The translations under genes were made by a program, and so were the position numbers. Below the pieces are notes generated by a model. It made no database searches, was not told the origin of the DNA, and was given only the letters and a program-made list of their open reading frames with translations. Of a stretch of DNA of 64,000 bases, positions 47,959 to 58,726 are shown in pieces. Source of the DNA: JAAYFJ01 sp964344295 (GTDB lineage Bacteria > Bacillota > Clostridia > Tissierellales > Peptoniphilaceae); contig CAYFMR010000001.1 of assembly GCA_964344295.1 (NCBI GenBank), positions 124,001 to 188,000 of the forward strand, given 5' to 3'. Positions within the stretch are counted from its first letter, which is position 1. The number at the start of each line of letters is the position of its first letter.

Positions 47959-48981
47959 TCATTGGTACGGTTCACCATTCGCATAATAGATGCCATCTAA
48001 AATTGGCTCCATCGCTTCGGGCATTAACCTAAAAAAACGAGATATACCAGCCACGTCATAATCGTAGACCAATTGCCCTGCGCTAATCGTTTTTCGTGGC
48101 TGCCAAAGCACGCCTGTAACCTTCCCTTGGCTTTCCGGTAAAACATGCACGCGTCCGTCTTCTAGCAACCAGAAAAAACCTCTGACATGGCAGTAGCCTT
48201 TTAGTGTGAGGTTTCCCTTGGAAATAAACATTAATTCAGCCCATCGCATGGCATCAGAAGATACCAGCAAGTTCACAGATCTATCTGGCGCTACAATCAT
48301 CAGGCCATCTGTATAAGACAGAAGTGTTTGTTGATCACCATCTTGCAAAATCCCCTTATCTCTGGGGAGCAAAGTTAATTGCAAATTATCTGTTACCGGC
48401 TCGTATATTAGCACTCTTCCACTATTCTCCCACGTGTTCTGCCGGTGTGCTAATCGGTTTTGCACCCTCTCTAAGTACTCCTGGTCCCCCTTAGGCAGAC
48501 TATCCGTGTAAATTGGGCTGCCAAGAGTAAGAGAGGCTGGGCATGGACGATAACGCACATCACAAAAGATTATACGATGATCTTTCTCTGTTGCAATCCG
48601 CGCCAAGCCATATAATCCCTGCGGATCCTTAGCGAAGGGTTCCCGGTGCTTCAACGACATGTCACTTCGCCGTTGCAACCAAATATGATCATACGGACGT
48701 GATAAGTAAAGTTCTTCTGTCACTTCATCCCAGGTCTCAGTATATTTTGTGGTAGTAAAGGCTTTAGGATCCACGAAAGCTTGCAAAAATCGTATTTGTT
48801 CCTTTTCCCACAGTTCTCTCGCTAAGCTTTCTGTTTGATATTGTTGCGCTGCCATGTCATGCTTTTTTCGTACCAGGGTAACTTCGTTATACGTCGTCTT
48901 TAGTAACACGGCCAAAATTGAAGTAAAAATGGCTAAAAAGACTAATAACACGGCCAATACTTGTCCTTGTTTTTTTATCAT
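47959..48981 (-). CDS. Membrane-anchored protein of unknown function
   Basis: A 340-residue protein I do not recognise. It starts with KKQGQVLAVLLVFLAIFTSI, one hydrophobic helix reminiscent of PilX or prepilin-type N termini but without a clear G-F-x-x-x-E cleavage site. The rest is soluble-looking, rich in beta-type repeats (GRVLIYEPVTDNLQ, DGLMIVAPDRSVNLLV, GFFWLLEDGRVHVLPE) that might form a propeller. No pilus genes are nearby. The ATG at 48981 lies 16 bases after the pnp terminator and has no good ribosome-binding site; a TTG at 48996 is also possible. Its sense and length argue for a real gene, but start and role are uncertain. Confidence 0.65.
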   Translation of the reverse strand: MIKKQGQVLAVLLVFLAIFTSILAVLLKTTYNEVTLVRKKHDMAAQQYQTESLARELWEKEQIRFLQAFVDPKAFTTTKYTETWDEVTEELYLSRPYDHIWLQRRSDMSLKHREPFAKDPQGLYGLARIATEKDHRIIFCDVRYRPCPASLTLGSPIYTDSLPKGDQEYLERVQNRLAHRQNTWENSGRVLIYEPVTDNLQLTLLPRDKGILQDGDQQTLLSYTDGLMIVAPDRSVNLLVSSDAMRWAELMFISKGNLTLKGYCHVRGFFWLLEDGRVHVLPESQGKVTGVLWQPRKTISAGQLVYDYDVAGISRFFRLMPEAMEPILDGIYYANGEPYQ

Positions 48982-48994
48982 CGCTGATCTTGTC

Positions 48995-49023
48995 AAAAAG
49001 AGAATAGCTTAGCTATTCTCTTT
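48995..49023 (-). terminator. Intrinsic terminator of pnp
   Basis: A 13-bp stem (AAAGAGAATAGCT / AGCTATTCTCTTT) with a one-base separation and a T-run on the minus strand. It ends right at the start region of the next gene. Confidence 0.85.
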
Positions 49024-49029
49024 AACTCC

Positions 49030-51156
49030 TTAATTTGCTGTCTTGGGCGCTTCATCAGTTCTATTCTCTGAGCGGGGAAGCAATACTTTGCGGCTAAGGT
49101 TAATACGACCTTGATCGTCAATTTCGATTACCTTCACTTTAATCTTATCGCCAACTTTGACTACATCTTCCACTTTATTAACACGATGGTTTTCCAGTTG
49201 AGAAATATGCACTAAGCCCTCTTTGCCTTTTATTAGCTCTACAAAAGCGCCGAATTTCATGATACGAGTTACTTTACCTTCATAGACTTCGCCGACTTCT
49301 ACTTCTTTGACAATATCTGAGATGATTTGCATGGCCTTTTCTCCAGCTCCCGGCTCAACAGCTGCAATGAAAATACGGCCATCATCTTCAATGTCGATTT
49401 TGACTCCAGTGTCTTCAATAATCTTATTGATCACTTTTCCACCAGAGCCAATGACTTCTCGGATCTTATCGGGATAAATTTGCATGCGGAACATGCGAGG
49501 GGCATATGGAGAAAGTTCCTCACGAGGCGCCTTAATCGCTTCTTCCATCTTACCTAAAATATGCATTCGACCTTCTCTGGCTTGCGCTAAAGCAGAGCGT
49601 AAGATTTCGCGATCAATGCCATCAATTTTGATGTCCATCTGAATCGCTGTGACACCTTTTGCTGTTCCGGCTACTTTGAAATCCATATCGCCCAAGTGGT
49701 CTTCCAGACCTTGAATATCCGATAGAATAGCCAGCTTGTCACCTTCTTTAATCAATCCCATGGCGATTCCCGCTACCGGTGCTTTAATCGGTACACCAGC
49801 ATCCATTAAAGCCAGAGTGGAACCACATACCGACGCTTGAGAAGAGGAGCCATTTGAGCTAAGGATCTCTGAAACCACACGGATGGTGTAAGGGAAATCG
49901 TCCTCTGACGGGATCATGGGACGTAAAGCTTTCTCTGCTAATGCACCGTGACCGATCTCGCGCCTTCCAGGGCTTCTCATGGGTCTTGTGTCCCCTACAC
50001 AGAATGGCGGAAAGTTATAATGATGAATATAACGTTTGTCTTCATCTGCACCAATGCCGTCAATGATTTGCACTTCTGACAACGGAGCTAATGTAGCCAC
50101 ACTTAATGCTTGCGTTTGACCGCGAGTGAACAAACCACTACCGTGAGTTCTCGGCAATAAACCTACTTCACAGGTGATGGGACGAATCTCATGGAGTTGA
50201 CGTAAATCCGGTCGTTTTCCTTCTACCAAAATTTGTCGACGTACTTCGTTGCGCTCCACTTCATCAAAAAGATTTGCCGTTAACTTTTCGATGCCTTCTT
50301 CTTCGGGATAAGCTTGGACGAAGTGTTCTACCAATTCCAACTTTGCCGCCAACACCTTTTCTTCGCGATTGACCTTGTCTACTTCATTCATGGTACCCGC
50401 TAGAGCCTCTTTTGCCCGTGTGACGATTTCTTCCACGTGGGGCCCTTCAATCGCTTCCTTCTCAAACGCCATTTTTTCTTTGCCAATTTCTCTCTGGATG
50501 GCTTCAACTTCTTCACACATTTTTTTGATCGCTTCATGACCAAACAAAATAGCCTCTAAGATTGCTTCTTCTCCGACTTCGTTGGCTCCGGCCTCTACCA
50601 TCATAATGGCGTCTTTGGTACCAGCAACCACCAGATAAATATCGCTTGCATCTCGCACTTCTTCAGGCGGATTGAGAACAAATTCGCCATCTTTGCGACA
50701 CACGAGTACTGCCGCAGTAGGACCATTAAAGGGAATCTCCGAAATAGAAAGCGCGATAGAGGATCCTAACATCGCTGGAATATCTGGAATATGATCTTGG
50801 TCTACTGATAGGACTGTGGCAATGATTTGTACATCATTACGATAACCATCTGGAAATAACGGTCTCAAGGGGCGGTCCATTAAACGACTCGTTAACACAG
50901 CTTTTTCACTAGGTCTTCCTTCTCTTTTGATAAATCCTCCCGGTATTTTTCCCACGGAGTACATTTTTTCTTCAAAATCCACTGTTAACGGAAAAAAATC
51001 AATGCCTTCTCGCGGCTGTTTAGATGCCGTCGCTGTCACGAGAACTAGCGTGTCGCCATGTCTTACAAGGCAAGAACCAGAAGCTTGCTCAGCCACCTTC
51101 CCGATCGTGATTTCAAAGGGCGATCCTCCTACATTAATTTCATATTTATGTTCCAT
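49030..51156 (-). CDS. pnp: Polyribonucleotide nucleotidyltransferase (PNPase)
   Basis: 3'-5' phosphorolytic exoribonuclease. The 708 residues contain two RNase PH domains ([16 protein letters not shown], then [18 protein letters not shown]), the catalytic ADEDKR and [22 protein letters not shown] segment [20 protein letters not shown], a KH domain with [15 protein letters not shown] and an S1 domain ([17 protein letters not shown]). AAGGAGGTCAGC precedes the ATG. It follows rpsO, as in many bacteria, but a terminator lies between. Confidence 0.98.
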   Translation of the reverse strand: MEHKYEINVGGSPFEITIGKVAEQASGSCLVRHGDTLVLVTATASKQPREGIDFFPLTVDFEEKMYSVGKIPGGFIKREGRPSEKAVLTSRLMDRPLRPLFPDGYRNDVQIIATVLSVDQDHIPDIPAMLGSSIALSISEIPFNGPTAAVLVCRKDGEFVLNPPEEVRDASDIYLVVAGTKDAIMMVEAGANEVGEEAILEAILFGHEAIKKMCEEVEAIQREIGKEKMAFEKEAIEGPHVEEIVTRAKEALAGTMNEVDKVNREEKVLAAKLELVEHFVQAYPEEEGIEKLTANLFDEVERNEVRRQILVEGKRPDLRQLHEIRPITCEVGLLPRTHGSGLFTRGQTQALSVATLAPLSEVQIIDGIGADEDKRYIHHYNFPPFCVGDTRPMRSPGRREIGHGALAEKALRPMIPSEDDFPYTIRVVSEILSSNGSSSQASVCGSTLALMDAGVPIKAPVAGIAMGLIKEGDKLAILSDIQGLEDHLGDMDFKVAGTAKGVTAIQMDIKIDGIDREILRSALAQAREGRMHILGKMEEAIKAPREELSPYAPRMFRMQIYPDKIREVIGSGGKVINKIIEDTGVKIDIEDDGRIFIAAVEPGAGEKAMQIISDIVKEVEVGEVYEGKVTRIMKFGAFVELIKGKEGLVHISQLENHRVNKVEDVVKVGDKIKVKVIEIDDQGRINLSRKVLLPRSENRTDEAPKTAN

Positions 51157-51183
51157 GCTGACCTCCTTTAGATCGAATAAAAA

Positions 51184-51210
51184 GAAAAAAGCGGGATAAG
51201 AACCCCGCTT
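51184..51210 (-). terminator. Terminator between rpsO and pnp
   Basis: A 7-bp stem (AAGCGGG / CCCGCTT) with a run of T on the minus strand, just after the rpsO stop. pnp has no obvious promoter of its own in the 57-base gap, so read-through or RNA processing may supply it. Confidence 0.85.
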
Positions 51211-51213
51211 AGA

Positions 51214-51480
51214 TTAACCTCTAATCTTCAATTTCTCAATCAGGGAACGATACCGTTCAATATCTTTATTCTTAAGATATTTTAAAAGATTACGACGGCT
51301 ACCTACCATTTTAAACAGGCCTCGTCTGGAGTGGTGATCTTTAGGGTGCTCCTTAAGGTGTTCGTTCACATCATTGATACGATACGTTAAAATAGCAATT
51401 TGTACTTCCGGCGATCCCGTATCATTTTCTGATAACTGGTACTCTTTGATAATTTCGTTCTTAACTTCTTTAGATAACAT
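51214..51480 (-). CDS. rpsO: 30S ribosomal protein S15 (uS15)
   Basis: The 88 residues ([52 protein letters not shown]) match uS15 throughout. The ATG at 51480 follows GAGGAGGAAAAG; longer readings start inside the leader. Confidence 0.98.
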   Translation of the reverse strand: MLSKEVKNEIIKEYQLSENDTGSPEVQIAILTYRINDVNEHLKEHPKDHHSRRGLFKMVGSRRNLLKYLKNKDIERYRSLIEKLKIRG

Positions 51481-51552
51481 CTTTTCCTCCTCTAGAATCA
51501 TTTATGCCTTAAGCCCAGCCTTCGCTGAGGTACGAAAAGCTGCGCTCAGGTC
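51481..51552 (-). promoter_or_regulatory. Structured leader of rpsO (possible S15 autoregulatory leader)
   Basis: The leader contains CTGAG / CTCAG and an alternative CAGC-GAAG-GCTG hairpin, which could be mutually exclusive. S15 leaders are known in Firmicutes, but the match here is inferred. Confidence 0.4.
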
Positions 51553-51558
51553 TTGTTA

Positions 51559-51588
51559 ATTATACCATAGCTCTAGTTCTTTTGTCTA
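51559..51588 (-). promoter_or_regulatory. SigA-type promoter of rpsO
   Basis: TAGACA (51583-51588), an 18-base spacer and consensus TATAAT (51559-51564), about 80 bases before the start codon. Confidence 0.75.
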
Positions 51589-51599
51589 TGTGAGATGTA

Positions 51600-52514
51600 T
51601 TAAATCTCTGTATTTCTAATGAAATCAATATCTTTAGCAATTTGTTCATAAAGCTCATCTTTGGTCTTAAATGCAATTTCTGGGCGCATATAATGATTGA
51701 ACTCTAACGCTACCTCTTTGCCATATAAATCACCTGCATAGTCGATTGCATGGCTTTCAATCTTGATAGAATCCTCTCCAAAGGTCAGATTGTATCCCAC
51801 ACTTGTCGCCGCCAAATAACGGGAACGATTAAAAGATAATCGACTTTGGTATACGCCATTTTTAGGATACACATAGGGACCTTCCGGCACAATATTCGCA
51901 GTGGGAACTCCGCGTGTAGTGCCATAGTGTTTGCCCTCGACTACCTTTCCAATAATCGTATAGGGTCTGCCTAAATACCGCCTAGCCTTTTGCACATCTC
52001 CATCTCGAATCGCTTGGCGTATTAAGGTGCTGGAAATCATTTCCTGATTAACAAAGATAGGTGAGATGACCTCACACTTCATATTGCGTTCGGCACATAA
52101 TCGTCGTAAATCAGCTTCGTTGCCACTGGCCTTATAACCAAATCGATAGTCAAAGCCTACAACGACACCTTGCGCCTTTGATTTTTTTACCAGAACATCA
52201 TCGACGAAAGACTCCGGTTGCAGTTTCATCAAATCTTCGTCAAAGGGAATTTCCAGAACTACATCTACACCCAATTCATTGAGAATGGACAGTTTCTGCA
52301 TACGACTGGTTAAGATTTCTTGTGTGCGATGATTCAACAGGCTTTTAGTATGATTCGTAAACAGCAGGACCGCAGACTTTACCTTCATAGTACGAGCTTT
52401 TTCAATCATTGTTTGCAGCAAAATTTGATGCCCCAAATGGATTCCATCAAAGTTTCCCAACGCTACGCAGGTGTCTTCAGTATAGCTATTCTCTTTAATT
52501 GACATTACTTCCAT
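51600..52514 (-). CDS. ribF: Bifunctional riboflavin kinase / FAD synthetase
   Basis: Makes FMN and FAD. The 304 residues have the FAD synthetase nucleotidyltransferase motif ALGNFDGIHLGHQ, GFDYRFGYKASGN and ISSTLIRQAIRDGDV, and the C-terminal riboflavin kinase domain with GTTRGVPTANI. GGGGAGAAGTC lies before the ATG at 52514, overlapping truB by 10 bases; a second ATG at 52505 is possible. No FMN riboswitch is seen. Confidence 0.96.
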   Translation of the reverse strand: MEVMSIKENSYTEDTCVALGNFDGIHLGHQILLQTMIEKARTMKVKSAVLLFTNHTKSLLNHRTQEILTSRMQKLSILNELGVDVVLEIPFDEDLMKLQPESFVDDVLVKKSKAQGVVVGFDYRFGYKASGNEADLRRLCAERNMKCEVISPIFVNQEMISSTLIRQAIRDGDVQKARRYLGRPYTIIGKVVEGKHYGTTRGVPTANIVPEGPYVYPKNGVYQSRLSFNRSRYLAATSVGYNLTFGEDSIKIESHAIDYAGDLYGKEVALEFNHYMRPEIAFKTKDELYEQIAKDIDFIRNTEI

Positions 52515-53392
52515 GACTTCTCCCCATGTCCTTGAATTCCTCGTTTCAGTTTAATGTAGGATGTTCCGCTGTGCTCCACGCGTTCGACAATGCCTTTCAA
52601 CTGACCATTGATTTCCAGGCGCCACAGGTCACCTTCCGCTTCAATATAATCTAGTTTTTTACCCCGTAATAAGGCCTCTTGGTCTCTTCTTTCCAATGAC
52701 AACAAGGGAAGCTGCAACACGCCTTCACGCAACGGTAAAAGCTGTGCTCGTTTACCTTCTTTTAATGATGCCACTGATACAGCCTGATCTATGTTAAAAA
52801 GTCCTACACTTGTCCTGCGCAAAGTTTTCATATACGCCAAAGTCCCTAGCTGCTCTCCTATGTCATCAATAAGAGATCGAATGTAAGTCCCCGAAGAGCA
52901 ATGAACGTATAAAGTGCCTTCCGGAAAGGAAAAAGAAGTTAAATCCAGTCGGAAGATCTCTACATCCCTGGGTTTTCTCTCAATCGTTTGTCCTTTTCGC
53001 GCATACTCATACAGTTTTTTCCCATCGACTTTGATTGCCGAGTACATGGGGGGAATCTGAGAGATCTTTCCGGTGAAATCCTTAAGCACCGCTTTCACGT
53101 CGTCTTCCTCCACCACCAGATTTCTGCTTTCCACCTCTTCTCCAGATGCATCTAATGTCGTCGTACGTTTGCCTAGCGCAAATGTGGCCTCATAAACTTT
53201 CTCATCCGCTGTAAGGTATGGCACCAATTTGGTAGCTTCTCCCAAACACACCACCAAAACTCCCGTAGCATCCGGATCAAGAGTCCCCGTGTGTCCTACC
53301 TTTTTCATCTGATAGGTCTTTCTCACAATATTAACCACATCATGGGAGGTAAATCCTGCCGGTTTATCCACTACTAGAATTCCATCAGGCAT
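52505..53392 (-). CDS. truB: tRNA pseudouridine(55) synthase
   Basis: Makes pseudouridine 55 in the T loop. The 295 residues contain DKPAGFTSHDVVNIVRK, the catalytic Asp in GHTGTLDPDATGVL and YEATFALGK, plus the C-terminal PUA-like part. Overlaps nrnA by 8 bases and ribF by 10. Confidence 0.97.
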   Translation of the reverse strand: MPDGILVVDKPAGFTSHDVVNIVRKTYQMKKVGHTGTLDPDATGVLVVCLGEATKLVPYLTADEKVYEATFALGKRTTTLDASGEEVESRNLVVEEDDVKAVLKDFTGKISQIPPMYSAIKVDGKKLYEYARKGQTIERKPRDVEIFRLDLTSFSFPEGTLYVHCSSGTYIRSLIDDIGEQLGTLAYMKTLRRTSVGLFNIDQAVSVASLKEGKRAQLLPLREGVLQLPLLSLERRDQEALLRGKKLDYIEAEGDLWRLEINGQLKGIVERVEHSGTSYIKLKRGIQGHGEKSWK

Positions 53393-54380
53393 TGAGCTCC
53401 TCCCTTATCGCATCAAGCAGCTCTGTTTTTACTTGGCACAGCTCACCATATAGCGTACATCCCGCTGCCTTGACATGACCACCACCGCCAAACTTCTGAG
53501 CTACACGGCTCACGTTGGCATCCATCTTGCTACGCATAGACACTTTCCACACCTTAGCCTGCTTTTCTTTCAGCAAAACGGCGATTTCCACCGGTGCCAG
53601 AGCCCGTACCTGCTCGATTATCCCTTCCGTGTCCTCTGACAACGTTTGGGTCGCCTCCATCATCTGCAAGTTAGAATGCACAACTGCAATTTTATTCTCC
53701 TCGTAAAATTGCAACGTTTCCATGACTAATTGATGCAAGCGCTCCCTGGCAATTGACTTTTTCTGATATAGGCACACGTTAATTGGTCCGACTTGTGCTC
53801 CATAATCGACTAGCGTTGCCGCTGTGCGAAGGGTATGGGATGTGACGCTATCGTATTGAAACCCACCAGTATCAGTTACAATCGCTACATACAGTGCAGA
53901 GGCAATATCTTTGTCAATAGGCATATGCAAGCTTTGGAGTAAGTCGAAGATAATTTCTCCCGTTGCTGCCGCCTGGCTGACCACAACAGAAACATCTCCA
54001 AATCCTTCATTGGTAATATGGTGATCTATATTGATCAGAGGGATAGCTAAGCGATCGATCTCTTGTTCAAGACTTTTTCCCATCCGTTCTTTAACTGAGG
54101 TGTCCACACAAATCGCCAAATCAAAATGCTGGGCGGACAGACCTTCTCCGTCTTCACTATATTGTTGGATCCTCGAAGCATGAGCAAGAAATAAATAATC
54201 ATCTGGCACCTTATCTTCTAGGTACCACATCACATCTTTGCCCATCAACTCCAAAGAGCGTCCTAGCCCCAACATGGAGCCAATGTTATCTCCATCCGGT
54301 CCCACGTGAGATGTCAACAAAATCCGCTGTGCCCGCCCCAGCATCGACTGTATGTCTTGGTAACGCTTATCGGGCTTCAT
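53385..54380 (-). CDS. nrnA: DHH/DHHA1 phosphoesterase NrnA (nanoRNase / pAp phosphatase)
   Basis: Degrades short oligoribonucleotides and 3'-phosphoadenosine phosphate. The 331 residues have the metal motifs VGPDGDNIGS and CVDTS, the DHH box NIDHHITNEGFGD, VTDTGGFQY and the C-terminal DHHA1 GGGGHVKAAG. Between rbfA and truB, the usual place in Firmicutes; overlaps rbfA by 14 bases. Confidence 0.94.
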   Translation of the reverse strand: MKPDKRYQDIQSMLGRAQRILLTSHVGPDGDNIGSMLGLGRSLELMGKDVMWYLEDKVPDDYLFLAHASRIQQYSEDGEGLSAQHFDLAICVDTSVKERMGKSLEQEIDRLAIPLINIDHHITNEGFGDVSVVVSQAAATGEIIFDLLQSLHMPIDKDIASALYVAIVTDTGGFQYDSVTSHTLRTAATLVDYGAQVGPINVCLYQKKSIARERLHQLVMETLQFYEENKIAVVHSNLQMMEATQTLSEDTEGIIEQVRALAPVEIAVLLKEKQAKVWKVSMRSKMDANVSRVAQKFGGGGHVKAAGCTLYGELCQVKTELLDAIREELNA

Positions 54381-54726
54381 CTTCTTGGATTACCTCATCT
54401 ATAAGGCGACCGAGCTCCATCGCTTGTTCAATGGACTCATCTAGATGCAAAATGATATCTGGTGTCACTCTCAGCTTTAATGCCTTGCCTACTTCTGAAC
54501 GGATAAAGCCTTTGGCCCGTTCCAGTGCTTCCAAGGTTGATTGTTTCTCTTCTTCAGAACCTAGAACAGAAATATAGACATTGGCATAACTCAGATCCCT
54601 GGTCACTCTTACGTCAGAAACCGTCGTCATCGATGAAATGCCAGGATCCTTTAGATCTCTGAGTAATAACTCAGCGATCACTTTTTTCACTTCTTCGGAA
54701 ACTCTTCTCGTTCGTTGTTCGTTCAT
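54367..54726 (-). CDS. rbfA: Ribosome-binding factor A
   Basis: 30S maturation and cold-shock factor. The 119 residues contain [27 protein letters not shown] and the KH-like [19 protein letters not shown]. Overlaps infB by 4 bases. Confidence 0.96.
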   Translation of the reverse strand: MNEQRTRRVSEEVKKVIAELLLRDLKDPGISSMTTVSDVRVTRDLSYANVYISVLGSEEEKQSTLEALERAKGFIRSEVGKALKLRVTPDIILHLDESIEQAMELGRLIDEVIQEDEAR

Positions 54727-57167
54727 GCTTCACGCTCCACTTCTTTAATGACATAGGCTTCGATTACATCGCCTTCCTTAATGTCATTGTAGCGATCAAT
54801 GCCCAAACCACCTTCATATCCAGTTTGAATCTCGCGCACGTCATCTTTAAAGCGTTTAAGGGAACTGATATCCCCCTCGTGCACCACGATGTCATTGCGT
54901 AGCAGCTTAACCTTGGCCCGTCTAGCTATATAGCCATTTTGCACATAAATTCCCGCAATCGTTGTGCCGTTAGGCAAGCGGAAAGTTTGTCGTACTTCTG
55001 CGCGACCAATGACTTCTTCTACCAAGGAAGGGGCTAGCATACCCTTAATAGCCGCTTGTACATCTTCAATCACCTCATAGATAACGCGATAGGTTCGAAT
55101 ATCAATGCCTTCACTATTAGCCATAGCCATAGCATTTAAGTTCGGGCGCACGTTAAATCCGATAACCAGCGCGTTGGAGGCTGATGCCAACATCACATCT
55201 CCTTCTGTGATGCCGCCCACACCTTGGTGAATGATATTAACCTTGACTTCTTCGTGATCTAACTTCATCAAGGATTGTGCCAAAGCTTCAATTGATCCTC
55301 GCACATCACCCTTAATGATGATATTAAGATCTTGTACTTCACCTTCTTGAATTTGGTCAAACAGATCATCTAAAGATACTTTCTTGGTGGCTTTTAGCTG
55401 AATATCACGTTGTGATAGACGATTGAGTTCCGCCATCGTACGTGCAGTTTTTTCATCCTCCGTCGCATAAATGGTATCCCCCGCATTAGGCACTTCGGAT
55501 AATCCTATGATAACCGCCGGAATGGAGGGGCCAGCCTTTTTGACTTGTTTGCCTTTGTCATCGTACAAAGCGCGAATTCGTCCGCTACTCGTTCCGGATA
55601 CCACTGTATCGCCCTTGTTCAAAGTACCTTTTTGTACCAACACGGTCGCTACTGGGCCCTTGCCCTTATCTAATTGGGCTTCAATGATTGTACCCACTGC
55701 TAGGCGATCTGGATTAGCCTTCAGTTCTTCCACTTCAGCTACTAATAACACCATATCCAGCAGCTCATCTATACCTTCCTTAGTTCTCGCAGATACGGGT
55801 ACGGTGATCGTATCACCACCCCAATCCTCTGGTGTCAATCCGTTTTCCAGTAATTCTTGCTTGATGCGATCCGCATTAGCTTCCGGTTTGTCCATCTTGT
55901 TAATGGCCACAATGATTGGTACTTTAGCGGCCTTAGCGTGCGAAATGGCCTCGATTGTCTGAGGCATAACGCCGTCATCTGCAGCTACAACAAGTATCGT
56001 AATATCCGTAATTTGCGCACCTCTAGAGCGCATGGATGTAAAGGCCTCATGACCAGGTGTATCTAAAAAGGTGACTTTCTTCCCGTTCACATTAACTGTA
56101 TAGGCCCCAATATGTTGGGTAATGCCGCCAGCTTCAGATGCTGTGACTTTTGAATGTTTAATCGCATCAAGCAAAGAGGTTTTACCGTGGTCAACGTGCC
56201 CCATCACGGTCACAACCGGCGGACGTTCTTTTAAAGATTCTTCACTGTCCACTTGATCTAGCTGTGCCTCCATGGCTTCGATGGTATGCGTATCTTCGAC
56301 AATTTTAACTTCCACGCCAAACTCATTCGCGATCATTTCTGCCAAATCTTGCTCAATCTCTTGGTTTTGATTGACCATCATCCCAAAACCAATAAGCTTG
56401 GTCATCACCTTGGCTACTTGTACGCCCATTTTTGCCGCCAAATCTTTGACCACAATACTTCCTGACAATTCAATTGGCTTCGGTTTGCTCTTTCCTTGCA
56501 TTTCCTTTTTTTGTTGTACTTTTCGTTTTTGTGACTGCTCCTTCTGGCGACGCTGATTCTTACTTTCCACTTGTCTGTCAGTATTTTGTTTGCGTCCTTC
56601 TTGGCGCTTTTTCTGTTCTATACGTTGACTACGATCTGCCTTGGTCTTTTTCTCCTGTGCAGCTTCATCATGTTTATGTTCTCTTGGCTGTTTTCTCTCC
56701 ATTTTTTTGTCATCGTGGGCTCGCGATTTTACTTGTTCCGATCTAGCTGTCCTATCTTTATTGGGGTGCCCTTTTGGAGCTTCCTTTTTCGTTTTCACTC
56801 CCTCCAACTGACCACCATGACGTTCTTTTTTCAAATTCCTAGGCTCTGATTTCTTAGGATCGTTCTTTTGTCCTTTGTTAAGCTCTGAAGACTGTCTTGG
56901 GGAAGGGCTTTCTTCCCGATGAGACTTTGATGGACTTTTCAGCTGAGTGCCTTTCTGAGTGTTTTTTTCATCCGACGCTTTTTCTGGCAACTTGGAATCC
57001 TTTCTTTCCTTCCGTGCCATCTCTTGTTCAATACGTCTCATTTCATCTTCATCTAACGAGCTCATATGGTTGCCCACAGGAATATCCATGGACTTGATCA
57101 CATTTAATAATTCTTTGCTACTTATATTTAACTTTTTAGCCAATTCGTGGACTCTCATCTTTGTCAT
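54723..57167 (-). CDS. infB: Translation initiation factor IF-2
   Basis: GTPase that places initiator tRNA. The 814 residues have the IF2-N domain (1-50), a long Lys/Glu/Gln-rich linker (about 50-225), a second IF2-N-like domain, then the G domain with [22 protein letters not shown] and [10 protein letters not shown], and domains II-IV to the end ([15 protein letters not shown]). AGGGGGTAATACGT precedes the start. rnpM ends 12 bases before it; the ylxQ gene often found here is absent. Confidence 0.98.
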   Translation of the reverse strand: MTKMRVHELAKKLNISSKELLNVIKSMDIPVGNHMSSLDEDEMRRIEQEMARKERKDSKLPEKASDEKNTQKGTQLKSPSKSHREESPSPRQSSELNKGQKNDPKKSEPRNLKKERHGGQLEGVKTKKEAPKGHPNKDRTARSEQVKSRAHDDKKMERKQPREHKHDEAAQEKKTKADRSQRIEQKKRQEGRKQNTDRQVESKNQRRQKEQSQKRKVQQKKEMQGKSKPKPIELSGSIVVKDLAAKMGVQVAKVMTKLIGFGMMVNQNQEIEQDLAEMIANEFGVEVKIVEDTHTIEAMEAQLDQVDSEESLKERPPVVTVMGHVDHGKTSLLDAIKHSKVTASEAGGITQHIGAYTVNVNGKKVTFLDTPGHEAFTSMRSRGAQITDITILVVAADDGVMPQTIEAISHAKAAKVPIIVAINKMDKPEANADRIKQELLENGLTPEDWGGDTITVPVSARTKEGIDELLDMVLLVAEVEELKANPDRLAVGTIIEAQLDKGKGPVATVLVQKGTLNKGDTVVSGTSSGRIRALYDDKGKQVKKAGPSIPAVIIGLSEVPNAGDTIYATEDEKTARTMAELNRLSQRDIQLKATKKVSLDDLFDQIQEGEVQDLNIIIKGDVRGSIEALAQSLMKLDHEEVKVNIIHQGVGGITEGDVMLASASNALVIGFNVRPNLNAMAMANSEGIDIRTYRVIYEVIEDVQAAIKGMLAPSLVEEVIGRAEVRQTFRLPNGTTIAGIYVQNGYIARRAKVKLLRNDIVVHEGDISSLKRFKDDVREIQTGYEGGLGIDRYNDIKEGDVIEAYVIKEVEREA

Positions 57168-57179
57168 ACGTATTACCCC

Positions 57180-57458
57180 CTATTCCACTGGTGGTTCCTC
57201 CTTTTGGCGAGCTTGATAAGCTTTGATAATGGCTTCTACCACCTCTTCATCTAAAACATGTCCTAACAGATGATGTTTACACGCTTTATTGACACATGCT
57301 TCTGTTCCGCAAATATAATAGCCTCTTCCATTGGCTTTGCCTGTCGGATCGTAAAATATCTCTTCGTCTTTTGTTTTTACAATCCGAAACAACTCCTTCT
57401 TGGGGAAATGTTTTTGACAAGCAATGCATTTGCGCTCAGGTATTTTTTTCTGTTTCAT
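57180..57458 (-). CDS. rnpM: RNase P modulator RnpM (YlxR)
   Basis: The 92 residues begin PERKCIACQKHFPKKELFRIV, followed by DPTGKANGRGYYICG, the YlxR family core that binds RNase P RNA. A Cys pair (CIAC) and further Cys suggest metal binding. Located between nusA and infB. Confidence 0.93.
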   Translation of the reverse strand: MKQKKIPERKCIACQKHFPKKELFRIVKTKDEEIFYDPTGKANGRGYYICGTEACVNKACKHHLLGHVLDEEVVEAIIKAYQARQKEEPPVE

Positions 57459-57489
57459 ATCTCACCTATGTCAAACGCCTTTAGCGTAG

Positions 57490-58716
57490 TTACTCTATAT
57501 TATTTTCTTCCATAAGCTCCGCATCATCGGCGGCCTCATACTTGTAGTCGTCTTCGTCCAATCCTTCATCATTCACCTCTTCGTTCCACAGGTCATCTTC
57601 ATAATTTTCATCATCTTTATCTTCTTCGTAGGCGCCTATCACGCCTTCTTCCTCTTCGTTGAATTGTGCTTCTGCCAAATACTCCTCATACTGCGTTTCT
57701 GATTTAATGTCAATTTTCCAATTCGTTAGCTTGGCTGCTAAACGTGCATTTTGTCCTTCCTTGCCAATGGCCAAGCTCAACTGGTAATCAGGCACAACCA
57801 CTAATGCTGCGTGTTCTTCTTCATCGGTCATCACTTTGACCACTTTGGATGGACTGAGACTGTTCGCGATGTACTCCTCGATAGCCGGGCTCCAGATCAC
57901 AATATCAATTTTTTCATCATAAAGCTCATCTACAATGGCTTTAACCCGACTTCCTTTATGACCAACACAAGCCCCAAGCGGATCCACGTCTTCTTCTTTG
58001 CTGAAAACTGCAATCTTAGTCCGTGATCCAGCTTCTCTGGCGATAGAGTAAATTTCTACAATACCTTGGGCAATTTCCGGTACCTCTAGTTCAAATAATC
58101 TTTTTACCAAGCTAGGGTGCGAGCGACTCAATACAATTTGAGGGCCCTTGGTAGTTCGCTTTACCTCTAATAAGAGCAGTTTCATGCGCTTGCCTTGGGT
58201 ATAATCTTCACCAGCAATTTGTTCCGAAGGTGGCAAGATCGCTTCTGTTTTGCCCAAATCAATGTAAACATTACCGCGGTTAACACGCTGCACTTGCCCT
58301 GTAATGATCTCATTTTCTCGATCAATAAATTCTTCGTACAACATATCTCTCTCGGCATCTTTGATTCTCTGGATGACGACTTGTTTTGCCGTTTGAGCTG
58401 CAATGCGCCCGAAATCTTTGGGGGTCACTTCTTCTTTATAGATATCTCCCACCTCATACGTGGGATTCATGGCCCGTGCCTCCTCCAAAGAAATTTCTGA
58501 TGCTTGATTCTCCACATGCTCTACCACATCTTTTAAGGCAAACATTTTTACCTGCCCGTTTTCTCGATTCACATCCACACTAACATTATGATTTGCACTG
58601 AAGTTTTTTTTGTAACTCGAGATGAGAGCTGATTCCAGCGCCTCAAAGATGACCTCTCGAGGAATGCGTTTTTCTTTTTCAATTTGCTCCAACGCCAACA
58701 TAAAGTCTTCGTTCAT
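57490..58716 (-). CDS. nusA: Transcription termination/antitermination protein NusA
   Basis: RNA polymerase-associated factor. The 408 residues contain the N-terminal domain, S1 (about 135-200, [22 protein letters not shown]), and two KH domains ([34 protein letters not shown]). The last 55 residues are a highly acidic tail ([20 protein letters not shown] onward) instead of AR repeats. The start at 58716 follows AGGAGTGAAAAG. Second gene of the rimP operon. Confidence 0.97.
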   Translation of the reverse strand: MNEDFMLALEQIEKEKRIPREVIFEALESALISSYKKNFSANHNVSVDVNRENGQVKMFALKDVVEHVENQASEISLEEARAMNPTYEVGDIYKEEVTPKDFGRIAAQTAKQVVIQRIKDAERDMLYEEFIDRENEIITGQVQRVNRGNVYIDLGKTEAILPPSEQIAGEDYTQGKRMKLLLLEVKRTTKGPQIVLSRSHPSLVKRLFELEVPEIAQGIVEIYSIAREAGSRTKIAVFSKEEDVDPLGACVGHKGSRVKAIVDELYDEKIDIVIWSPAIEEYIANSLSPSKVVKVMTDEEEHAALVVVPDYQLSLAIGKEGQNARLAAKLTNWKIDIKSETQYEEYLAEAQFNEEEEGVIGAYEEDKDDENYEDDLWNEEVNDEGLDEDDYKYEAADDAELMEENNIE

Positions 58717-58726
58717 CTTTTCACTC

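Noticed and set aside
52515..52600. FMN riboswitch before ribF
   Set aside because: ribF overlaps truB, leaving no room for a leader.
55471..55962. 163-codon open frame opposite infB
   Set aside because: Shadow of the IF-2 G domain in reverse; low-complexity product rich in Ser, Thr and Pro.
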